A stretch of DNA of 5,440 nucleotides from Nitrososphaera sp. GTDB taxonomy: Archaea > Thermoproteota > Nitrososphaeria > Nitrososphaerales > Nitrososphaeraceae. Location: positions 1-5,440 of the forward strand of contig JAJPDY010000095.1 in assembly GCA_023252395.1 (NCBI GenBank), in the 5' to 3' direction. Below the pieces are notes generated by a model, which was given only the letters and a program-made list of their open reading frames with translations, ran no database searches and was not told the DNA's origin. Below, in pieces: positions 1 to 4,661 of this stretch; the first letter of the stretch is position 1, and each line of letters opens with the position of its first letter. Both the position numbers and the translations under genes were made by a program.

Positions 1-134
1 AGAGAAATAGTTGCCCTGCCTTCGTCTTTTGGCAGGCGGGCAAGATCCGGGACGAGCGCGGCGCCGATAGATTTTGCGGCGCGCTTGCTCTTTGGCGATA
101 TCCTGATCTTAGCTTTGCAGCTTTTCAGTGTCAA
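1..134 (-). CDS. pcc1: KEOPS complex subunit Pcc1-like protein (partial, 3' end outside window)
   Basis: Only the N-terminal part is visible. Directly after the eL43 stop, in another frame, an open frame reads KIRISPKSKRAAKSIGAALV, then PDLARLPKDEGRATISL, and runs off at base 1. A first strand, a helix with AK...AL.PD, then an R-x-x-I strand match the start of the small (about 80-90 aa) Pcc1 fold. In KEOPS, Pcc1 is the dimerising subunit that helps Kae1 make N6-threonylcarbamoyl-adenosine on tRNA. Pcc1 also commonly follows rrp42/rpl37ae in archaeal exosome operons, which supports the call. No ATG is available: the likely start is TTG at 134..132, overlapping eL43 by 26 bp, or CTG at 128..126. 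TTG starts occur elsewhere in this window. The identification rests on about 40 residues and on position, so it is moderate. Confidence 0.58.
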   Translation of the reverse strand, partial: MTLKSCKAKIRISPKSKRAAKSIGAALVPDLARLPKDEGRATIS

Positions 135-357
135 CGTCGTACGCCCCCGACGCAACCTTGAACTCGCACTTGGGGCATAGCCATATGCCGGATGCGATCC
201 TGCTGAATCTCAGCGAGCCGCATGACGGGCACCTCCGCTTTTTATGAAGCGTGCGGTGAACCTTGCCATAGCGCTTGCGCACCGTGGCCCCGTACTTTAT
301 CCCAAGGCCCTTCAGGGTTGTAGAGCCCTTTCTTCTCTTGCCAGCGCCACTAACCAT
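109..357 (-). CDS. rpl37ae: Large ribosomal subunit protein eL43 (L37Ae)
   Basis: An 82-residue basic protein of normal length for archaeal L37Ae, a zinc-binding protein of the large ribosomal subunit shared with eukaryotes. The N-terminus is Lys/Arg/Gly-rich, with GLGIKYGATVRKRYGKVH at residues 17-34. The zinc ribbon follows: C43-P-S-C46 and C61-P-K-C64, the usual CxxC-x14-CxxC spacing, so all four ligands are present. The ATG lies 8 bp inside the end of rrp42 (ATGGTTAG: start and rrp42 stop), so the two are probably translationally coupled. A GGGAG lies 13 nt upstream, a weak ribosome binding site. It is the fourth of the exosome subunit/ribosome genes that follow SBDS, its usual place in archaea. 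The function and family are clear. Confidence 0.95.
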   Translation of the reverse strand: MVSGAGKRRKGSTTLKGLGIKYGATVRKRYGKVHRTLHKKRRCPSCGSLRFSRIASGIWLCPKCEFKVASGAYDVDTEKLQS

Positions 358-1174
358 TCTTTCCAGTCAACTCCCTTAATTTTGCCCGTACTGCCTCTCC
401 TTTAATTCTTGCTGTTTCCGCAGCCTTCTTTAGCTGGTCTATTGTGAACGAGCCGGCAAAGCCTTTCTGGATTGCGCAAAAGCCTTCAGGGGTGGTGTCT
501 ATGGTTATCCTTGCGTCCATGCAGGCTTCCTCTTCAGCGGTCGGGTCAATCAGCACAGAGTCGCCTATCCTTATCGCTGTTATGGACACCGGTATTGTCC
601 TTAGCGGCATGTCCTTTGTCTGGCCTGTGTCGACCACTTTGCTGTCCTGCATTTCAAATATCGGAAGTCTAGCGCTCAAGATTGCGGCCACTGTAGCATA
701 GGACGTGGCATCAAACAGGTTGCCGTCCGCGTTTATCACGCTGCAGTCCACGAATATCGTGTACACTATTTTGCCCGGCACAAGCGCCAGCTGGTCAAGG
801 TCGACCATTTCTGATTCCCTGACTCCCCTGTCGACAACCCTTGCGAGCTCGACTACTTCTTCGTCTGGGGGTCCCGGCTCTACGTGCGGAGACGCTGTCG
901 GCAGCACCTCGGCAGTAACGATAAGCGCGCCCTTGCTCTCAAGCCCTTCAAATGGCTCGCCTGTCTCTATCTTTATTCCTGCTATTACTTCAGAGTCGCC
1001 CAGTTTCACTCTTGCAGAGCCGTTGGCCTTCTTTATGACGTCGATCTCGATTTCAAGCGGCCTCTGGTCGCCAAAGTCCCTGCCGTCAAGCCTCTTGCCC
1101 CTTGACAGTGCGTCCCACATTGCCTGCTTGCGCAGGTGCTCCACGATTATTGGCGAGCGTTTTGAAGAACTCAT
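350..1174 (-). CDS. rrp42: Exosome complex subunit Rrp42 (non-catalytic RNase PH-like)
   Basis: A 274-residue RNase PH-fold protein. It pairs with Rrp41 to make the hexameric ring of the archaeal exosome; in this family Rrp42 has no catalytic site of its own but helps bind RNA. Family marks are [17 protein letters not shown] (28-44), the long insert [20 protein letters not shown] (91-110), [14 protein letters not shown] (151-164) and [15 protein letters not shown] (207-221). The acidic DPTAEEE strand is typical of Rrp42, whereas the GGSR phosphate loop and ADMP catalytic motif of Rrp41 are absent. Length is usual (about 260-275). The ATG overlaps the rrp41 stop as ATGA and is preceded by a consensus Shine-Dalgarno, AAGGAGG, 7 nt away, which fixes the start. 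It ends 8 bp inside rpl37ae. Confidence 0.96.
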   Translation of the reverse strand: MSSSKRSPIIVEHLRKQAMWDALSRGKRLDGRDFGDQRPLEIEIDVIKKANGSARVKLGDSEVIAGIKIETGEPFEGLESKGALIVTAEVLPTASPHVEPGPPDEEVVELARVVDRGVRESEMVDLDQLALVPGKIVYTIFVDCSVINADGNLFDATSYATVAAILSARLPIFEMQDSKVVDTGQTKDMPLRTIPVSITAIRIGDSVLIDPTAEEEACMDARITIDTTPEGFCAIQKGFAGSFTIDQLKKAAETARIKGEAVRAKLRELTGKNG

Positions 1175-1914
1175 TGTGTTTCCTCCTTCATTTCAGTCTC
1201 GTTGCCAAAATATTTCTGCATTAGCGCTTTCTTTTGTATTTCATAAACCATCTTGCAGCCAGATATCGCCTTGTCGAGGCATTCGTTGAACTGCTCTGGC
1301 GACAGGTTGCCGTCCAGCTGCAAAAGAGTCACTTGATCTAGGCGCGGAAGGTATGCGACTGGCATGTCTGCGCCGCCTTCCTTGTCTTCTGTGTCGTTGA
1401 TGTCAAGCACAATCTTTTCGTCGACCTTGCCTGCTGCACACGCAGCGACCAAGTCGCGCATGTTGATGCCAGCGTCTGCAAGCGCCACCGAAGCAGCGGC
1501 AATGCCTGCGCAGCGCGAGCCGCCGTCAGACTGGAGCACTTCGACATAGACGTCGATTGCAGCCCTCGGGTAGTCCTCGAGCATCAGCGCCGGCTCTAGT
1601 GCCTCGCGCATGACTTTAGAAATCTCTACCTCTCTCCTTGACGGAGCCGGGTTTTTGCGCGTGTCAGTCGAGAACGGCGACATGTGGTACCTGCAGCGGA
1701 GCACGCACCTGTCAGGAAGCGCCATGTGCTTTGGGTGCACTTCCCGCGGCCCGTACACCGCAGCCAGTATCTTGTTCTTGCCAAATTCAATGAAAGCCGA
1801 GCCGTCGGCATTTTTCACAGTGCCGACAGTAATCTTTACTTCGCGGAGCTCGTCCATAGTCCGCCCGTCTGTCCTTTTTCCATTTTCATCTATCAAATTT
1901 CTTGTTTGAGTCAT
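1171..1914 (-). CDS. rrp41: Exosome complex catalytic subunit Rrp41
   Basis: A 247-residue protein of the RNase PH family and the phosphorolytic subunit of the exosome: it degrades RNA 3' to 5' using phosphate, releasing nucleoside diphosphates, and can add tails in reverse. [15 protein letters not shown] (14-28) begins the domain. SRREVEIS (92-99) carries the Arg pair R93/R94 that lines the RNA channel. SDGGSRCAG (129-137) is the phosphate-binding loop. D177 and D183, six apart with D183 in [10 protein letters not shown], match the catalytic acid pair known from Sulfolobus Rrp41, so the enzyme should be active. The C-terminal tail after about 235 is Glu/Lys-rich. It overlaps rrp4 upstream and rrp42 downstream by 4 bp each (ATGA), so the three exosome genes are tightly coupled. 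A GGAGGT lies 12 nt before the start. Confidence 0.97.
   Translation of the reverse strand: MTQTRNLIDENGKRTDGRTMDELREVKITVGTVKNADGSAFIEFGKNKILAAVYGPREVHPKHMALPDRCVLRCRYHMSPFSTDTRKNPAPSRREVEISKVMREALEPALMLEDYPRAAIDVYVEVLQSDGGSRCAGIAAASVALADAGINMRDLVAACAAGKVDEKIVLDINDTEDKEGGADMPVAYLPRLDQVTLLQLDGNLSPEQFNECLDKAISGCKMVYEIQKKALMQKYFGNETEMKEETQ
1182..1188 (-). promoter_or_regulatory. Shine-Dalgarno site of rrp42
   Basis: AAGGAGG on the minus strand, 7 nt before the rrp42 ATG and inside the last codons of rrp41. This is the best consensus ribosome binding site in the window. It confirms the ATGA-overlap start. Confidence 0.8.
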
Positions 1915-2699
1915 TTTTCTTCTTCAACCTCCAATTCTTCTTCCACCTCGTCAATGGTGGCTCCTTCCGGTTTTGAAGCCCCGGCAACTGCGTCACGTGG
2001 CGCATCCTGCTGCTGTGGCGGAACGTCCGGTATGCCCAAGAGCACCTTGATGCGCTGAGTTAGGTTTGCAGTGTGGGCTTCCTCTTCAACCATCCGAATT
2101 GCCCTCACTGCCAGTTTTATTCCTTCTGGAGTTCTTCCGGTGACTACCACGATTCCGTTCTGGCCGATAAGAACGCGCGTCTGCGTGGCCTGCTCTATCA
2201 TCTGGATCATGGAGCCGCGCTTGCCTATCAGGCGCGGAACTCGCGTCGCGGATATCTTTAGCGCCTCGCCCCGCGGGATCTTGCCAAGGTCCCTGTCCTG
2301 TACCGTGAGCATCGGGTCCCTCGTCCTGTCAAAGGCCATTATCCTTGCAGTTATCATGTCGCCTATGGCAAAGTGCCTCCCCATGTCGTCCCTTGCAGGT
2401 GAAAAGTCGCGCCCAAAGACGTCCTGCGCCGGCAGGTGGGCAGAGAAGCACGAGTTGATGTCAACTTCCCACGAAAGCGACGAGTGGTCGACTATTTTGC
2501 CTATCACCAAGTCGTTGACCCGCGGGATGTAAACGCCAGAAAGCGGTATGACTTTGACTCCGTCGCGTCCTGTCTCGGCAATCCCGATCCTAGTTGCAAT
2601 CAGAGAGTTGCCAGCTTTTATTACGTTCATCAGCGGCCTAAAATTCCCCTCGACAATCTTGTCGCCAGGGATTACGTACCTTCTTTGCACGTCGTGCAT
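1911..2699 (-). CDS. rrp4: Exosome complex RNA-binding subunit Rrp4
   Basis: A 262-residue S1/KH protein that caps the Rrp41-Rrp42 ring and guides RNA into its pore. The N-terminal domain runs to about residue 60 ([12 protein letters not shown] 9-20, then [16 protein letters not shown] 55-70). An S1 OB-fold covers about 62-135 ([14 protein letters not shown], ending [19 protein letters not shown]), and a type I KH domain about 145-210 has the G-x-x-G loop G159-K-R-G162 in [13 protein letters not shown]. After about 223 comes a low-complexity tail: Pro/Gln-rich, then strongly acidic ([12 protein letters not shown]). The ATG is the first possible start in frame because TGA lies 3 nt upstream of it (TGAGATATG). 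A GGTGGTGA 11 nt upstream may serve as ribosome binding site. The stop overlaps the rrp41 start as ATGA. An upstream mini-ORF and a small hairpin precede it. Confidence 0.95.
   Translation of the reverse strand: MHDVQRRYVIPGDKIVEGNFRPLMNVIKAGNSLIATRIGIAETGRDGVKVIPLSGVYIPRVNDLVIGKIVDHSSLSWEVDINSCFSAHLPAQDVFGRDFSPARDDMGRHFAIGDMITARIMAFDRTRDPMLTVQDRDLGKIPRGEALKISATRVPRLIGKRGSMIQMIEQATQTRVLIGQNGIVVVTGRTPEGIKLAVRAIRMVEEEAHTANLTQRIKVLLGIPDVPPQQQDAPRDAVAGASKPEGATIDEVEEELEVEEEK
1927..1932 (-). promoter_or_regulatory. Shine-Dalgarno-like site of rrp41
   Basis: GGAGGT on the minus strand within the acidic tail of rrp4, 12 nt before the rrp41 ATG. The match to the 16S 3' end is full, but the spacing is long and the codons (Glu-Val) are also explained by the protein tail. 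Confidence 0.5.
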
Positions 2700-2702
2700 A
2701 TC

Positions 2703-2753
2703 TCAACGGCTCACCACCGGGGCAAAGCGCCCTACAAATACATCATTTTCCAT
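2703..2753 (-). CDS. Short upstream ORF in the rrp4 leader (16 codons, hypothetical)
   Basis: ATG at 2753..2751 opens MENDVFVGRFAPVVSR and ends at TGA 2705..2703, only 3 nt before the rrp4 ATG and in the same frame as rrp4. AAGGAG (2770..2765) lies 11 nt upstream, a good ribosome binding site. I recognise no family. It could be a leader peptide that couples or tunes rrp4 translation, a remnant of an N-terminal extension of Rrp4 now cut off by TGA, or chance. Translation is unproven. Confidence 0.3.
   Translation of the reverse strand: MENDVFVGRFAPVVSR
2711..2718 (-). promoter_or_regulatory. Shine-Dalgarno-like site of rrp4
   Basis: GGTGGTGA on the minus strand fits the GGTGA part of the archaeal anti-Shine-Dalgarno complement. 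It ends 11 nt before the rrp4 ATG and starts one base after the leader hairpin. Confidence 0.45.
2720..2732 (-). other. Small GC hairpin in the rrp4 leader
   Basis: Minus-strand GGGC-GCTTT-GCCC could form a 4-bp all-GC stem with a 5-nt loop, one base upstream of the GGTGGTGA in front of rrp4 and inside the mini-ORF. It is short, so it may be chance. It has no T-run after it and so is not a typical terminator. Confidence 0.3.
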
Positions 2754-2764
2754 TTTTCTCGTTT

Positions 2765-2770
2765 CTCCTT
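2765..2770 (-). promoter_or_regulatory. Shine-Dalgarno site before the rrp4 leader ORF
   Basis: AAGGAG on the minus strand, 11 nt before the ATG of the 16-codon upstream ORF. It lies within the predicted transcript if the TATA-like box at 2798-2805 is used. Confidence 0.45.
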
Positions 2771-2792
2771 TTGTGCTGGTTAGTAACAGCTG

Positions 2793-2807
2793 ACTTATAT
2801 TTTAAGT
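2793..2807 (-). promoter_or_regulatory. TATA-like box for rrp4, inside an inverted repeat
   Basis: Minus-strand ACTTAAAATATAAGT, with TTAAAATA at 2805..2798, resembles an archaeal TATA box. A start about 25 nt downstream would fall near 2776, giving rrp4 a leader of roughly 75 nt. The box lies within perfect 5-bp arms ACTTA/TAAGT around a 5-nt centre. SBDS could also read through into rrp4, as no T-rich terminator lies between them. Confidence 0.5.
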
Positions 2808-2813
2808 GTAGAT

Positions 2814-3503
2814 CTATTCTTCCTTCACTTGCGCAGAGCCCTTTGTGGCAGAGCCCAGCCTGTCAAGGAACTGGCCCTTTATGCTTGCGTTCATTTCAAG
2901 TACAGCCCGAAGCGAGCCGTCTGAAAGCCACTCTTCGCCTTTTAGGTCGCCGGTGGCCTTGAGCACGCTGTACGACTGGGCCGCAAACTGGGGCGGGACA
3001 GTCACAGTCAGTTTCACGGTCTCTGACTTTAGGGGCAGAATTTTGCGGAGCGAGTCGATTATTATCTTGGTCTGGTCTTCAGCCTTTTTGAACGGGTCAA
3101 TCGGTACGCGGGCCTCGTCCATCGCAGCCTCTATCCTCATTATCGGGTGGGGCAGGTGGGTCTTGGGGTCAACGAAACTCCTGTTGATAAATTGCACGAT
3201 CTGCTTGCGCTTTTCCTCGACCATCTTCCTTCGCTGGTCGGTGGTCAGGTTGAGCTCGCCCCTCAGGATTATCTGCTTTGCAATCTCTGTCGCGTCTGTA
3301 GTCTTGAAGTGTTTTGTCATTTTTTCACTTGACGCGCGAGAGCCCTTGTTTGCGTCGGTATAGATCTCGTCTGACACAAGCACGCTTGAAATGTCGGCGC
3401 GCTTGCCAAGCTTGTATTCAAGGGCGGGGTCCGGCTTGACCAGCAGCTCAAACTTGTCCCCGTCCAGCGTGAGGCGGACTATTGTGAACTTGGTGTCAGT
3501 CAT
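2814..3503 (-). CDS. sbds: Ribosome maturation protein SBDS (Sdo1 homologue)
   Basis: A 229-residue protein of usual archaeal SBDS length. In eukaryotes the orthologue works with EFL1 to release eIF6/Tif6 from 60S subunits; an equivalent late large-subunit maturation role is assumed in archaea. Three domains are visible. An N-terminal FYSH domain (about 1-90) has KFELLVKPDPALEYKLGK (17-34) and SEKMTKHFKTTDATEIAKQI (59-78). A helical middle domain (about 95-160) contains RRKMVEEKRKQIVQFINRSF (91-110) and HPIMRIEAAMDEARVPIDPF (119-138). A ferredoxin-like C-terminal domain (about 161-215) follows. The ATG sits about 25 nt downstream of a TATATA box, so the transcript is likely leaderless or nearly so. 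SBDS leads the exosome genes, a known archaeal order that ties ribosome maturation to RNA decay, and diverges from rpoD. Confidence 0.95.
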   Translation of the reverse strand: MTDTKFTIVRLTLDGDKFELLVKPDPALEYKLGKRADISSVLVSDEIYTDANKGSRASSEKMTKHFKTTDATEIAKQIILRGELNLTTDQRRKMVEEKRKQIVQFINRSFVDPKTHLPHPIMRIEAAMDEARVPIDPFKKAEDQTKIIIDSLRKILPLKSETVKLTVTVPPQFAAQSYSVLKATGDLKGEEWLSDGSLRAVLEMNASIKGQFLDRLGSATKGSAQVKEE

Positions 3504-3528
3504 TTTGTTGACCTGATCATTTCCGGAC

Positions 3529-3534
3529 TATATA
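3529..3534 (-). promoter_or_regulatory. TATA box of SBDS promoter
   Basis: TATATA on the minus strand, centred about 28 nt from the SBDS ATG. Archaeal transcription starts about 25 nt from the box centre, so the start would be near 3505-3507 and the leader 0-4 nt. An AGGT 7 nt before the ATG would then be largely outside the mRNA. Confidence 0.6.
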
Positions 3535-3551
3535 TGCATGTCAGGATACCC

Positions 3552-3565
3552 TGCAAAATTTTGCA
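3552..3565. promoter_or_regulatory. Perfect 14-bp palindrome between the SBDS and rpoD promoters
   Basis: TGCAAAATTTTGCA is a perfect inverted repeat. It ends 12 nt before the rpoD TATA-like box and lies 17 nt behind the SBDS TATA box, a position suited to a dimeric regulator acting on both promoters. No known factor can be named from the sequence. An AT-rich chance palindrome remains possible. Confidence 0.4.
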
Positions 3566-3577
3566 ACTTTCGGTAGA

Positions 3578-3584
3578 TTTTTAA
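3578..3584 (+). promoter_or_regulatory. TATA-like box of rpoD promoter
   Basis: TTTTTAA, centred 30 nt before the TTG at 3611. Transcription would begin at about 3606-3610, giving a leader of 1-5 nt. This position argues against the upstream in-frame ATG at 3587, which would lie outside the transcript. Confidence 0.6.
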
Positions 3585-3610
3585 GGATGTTTTGGGGAAC
3601 TTTTCAAGTA

Positions 3611-4267
3611 TTGGCTTCTCCATCTGTTGAAGTTGTTGAAAAATCCAATGAAAGGATTGTTGTCAGGTTTAACAATATTCCAAGGCAGTACGTAAATTCA
3701 CTTCGCAGATTAGCGATAAGCGAAGTCCCCACCCTTGCCATAGACGACGTAGTCATTCTTGAAAACTCGTCAGTCATGCATGACGAAGCTGTAGCGCACA
3801 GGCTAGGGCTGATACCACTAAGGACAGACCCGGGCAGGTTTGTCATGCCACACGAATGCGACTGCAAGAGCACGCTTGGCTGCAGCAAGTGCAGGGTGTT
3901 GCTGGTTCTGGATGCAGAAGCAAATGAAAAGACAAAGGTGGTGACATCTGGCGAAATGGTGTCAGAGGACGAGCTGGTCAAGCCAGTCAGCAAGGACATC
4001 CCGATTATTGTTCTGGCTCCAAACCAGAAATTAAAGTTTGAAGCGTACGCAAGGCTCGGTATCGGCAAGGACCACGCAAAGTGGCAGCCTACTGCGGCAG
4101 CAGTGGTAAAGGACGGCAAGGACGAAGACGAAATAATCCTAGTCATAGAGTCAAACGGCGCGCTGACGGCAGAAGAGATACTGATGGCGTCTGTCGAGAG
4201 GCAGTCGGCAAAGGTCAAGAACTTTAAGCAGATGGTGTCCGCGCTTAAGGTTCCAAAGAATGCCTAG
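3611..4267 (+). CDS. rpoD: DNA-directed RNA polymerase subunit D (Rpo3)
   Basis: This subunit pairs with Rpo11 to start assembly of archaeal RNA polymerase and matches eukaryotic Rpb3 and bacterial alpha. From TTG 3611 the product has 218 residues. IVVRFNNIPRQYVNSLRRLA (16-35) and ISEVPTLAIDDVVILENSSV (36-55) are the dimerisation-domain hallmarks, and DEAVAHRLGLIPL (58-70) follows. H-E-C83-D-C85...C91-S-K-C94 keeps the Rpb3-type zinc loop. HAKWQPTAAAVVKDGKDEDE (155-174) leads straight into the last dimerisation segment (LVIESNGALTAEEIL), so the ferredoxin-like Fe-S insert of many archaeal D subunits is absent, which explains the short length (about 260 with it). An in-frame ATG at 3587 would add 8 residues but overlaps the end of the TATA-like box region. 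It leads the cluster rpoD-L18e-L13-S9. Confidence 0.95.
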   Translation: MASPSVEVVEKSNERIVVRFNNIPRQYVNSLRRLAISEVPTLAIDDVVILENSSVMHDEAVAHRLGLIPLRTDPGRFVMPHECDCKSTLGCSKCRVLLVLDAEANEKTKVVTSGEMVSEDELVKPVSKDIPIIVLAPNQKLKFEAYARLGIGKDHAKWQPTAAAVVKDGKDEDEIILVIESNGALTAEEILMASVERQSAKVKNFKQMVSALKVPKNA

Positions 4268-4272
4268 GTACA

Positions 4273-4279
4273 TTTATTT
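4273..4279 (+). promoter_or_regulatory. Possible internal TATA-like box before rpl18e
   Basis: TTTATTT in the 43-bp gap after the rpoD stop, centred 35 nt before ATG 4311. A start near 4302 would give a leader of about 9 nt. The match is weak and the gene can also be served by read-through from rpoD. Confidence 0.25.
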
Positions 4280-4310
4280 GGGGAGCTTTCGATACGAGTT
4301 GACATCACGT

Positions 4311-4661
4311 ATGTTTGCCAATACAATGGTCGATAACACTATCTGGACTCTTCGCCAGGCTTTCAAGAAGAACAAGGCGCCTATCTGGCGCGCGCTCGAA
4401 CAAGAGCTCGCCGGCCCAAGGGCCAATCGGCGCGAAATCAATATTCGCAGGCTGGCGCAAATTACAAAGTCAGACGAGGTAATAGTCATCCCGGGCAAGG
4501 TTCTGGGAACTGGCGACCTTGGACACAAGCTTACCGTTTGCGCTTTTTCAATATCTGAAGGTGCGGCAAAAAAAGTCATTACCGCAGGCGGCAAGGTAGT
4601 GACGTTTGAAGATCTCATAAAGAAACATCCAGATGGAAGAGGGGTGCGCATAATTGGCTGA
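4311..4661 (+). CDS. rpl18e: Large ribosomal subunit protein eL18 (L18e)
   Basis: A protein of the large ribosomal subunit, shared with eukaryotes and related in fold to bacterial L15. From ATG 4311 it has 116 residues, matching archaeal L18e (about 115-120). WTLRQAFKKNKAPIWRALEQ (12-31), GPRANRREINIRRLA (35-49) and the family signature VIVIPGKVLGTGDLGHKLTV (57-76) are clear, as is the end FEDLIKKHPDGRGVRIIG. ANTMVDNTI at the N-terminus aligns with the family's usual TNP-x(4)-LI beginning, which is why I chose this ATG. An alternative ATG at 4260 overlaps the rpoD stop by 8 bp and has AAGGT 8 nt upstream. It would add 17 residues (MPRYIYLGSFRYELTSR) that I cannot match to the family. The stop overlaps rpl13 by 8 bp. 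Confidence 0.93.
   Translation: MFANTMVDNTIWTLRQAFKKNKAPIWRALEQELAGPRANRREINIRRLAQITKSDEVIVIPGKVLGTGDLGHKLTVCAFSISEGAAKKVITAGGKVVTFEDLIKKHPDGRGVRIIG
4641..4646 (+). promoter_or_regulatory. Shine-Dalgarno-like site of rpl13
   Basis: GGGGTG, 7 nt before the TTG at 4654 and within the end of rpl18e. It supports the TTG start, because no ATG is available at the N-terminus of the protein. Confidence 0.5.

Noticed and set aside
705..1289. A 194-codon open frame on the plus strand, opposite rrp42 and rrp41
   Set aside because: Its product is Ser/Thr/Pro-rich low-complexity without any domain, and it lies antisense to two well-recognised genes. It is a codon-bias shadow.
2071..2532. A 153-codon open frame on the plus strand opposite rrp4
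   Set aside because: Antisense to the KH and S1 domains of Rrp4, with no recognisable motif.
2703..2750. Possible C/D-box sRNA in the rrp4 leader (ATGATGT resembling box C)
   Set aside because: Only 6 of 7 bases fit box C, and no proper CTGA D box or C'/D' pair is found at suitable spacing.
2700..2813. Terminator between SBDS and rrp4
   Set aside because: No T-run follows the SBDS stop on its strand, and the 4-bp hairpin lies in the leader without a T tract.
3502..3520. Six-codon mini-ORF MIRSTK whose TGA overlaps the SBDS ATG (ATGA)
   Set aside because: The SBDS TATA box predicts a transcript start near 3505-3507, so the mini-ORF start would not be transcribed. It is likely chance.
3604..4218. 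A 204-codon open frame on the minus strand opposite rpoD
   Set aside because: Serine-rich mirror of rpoD codons, no family resemblance, and no promoter of its own.
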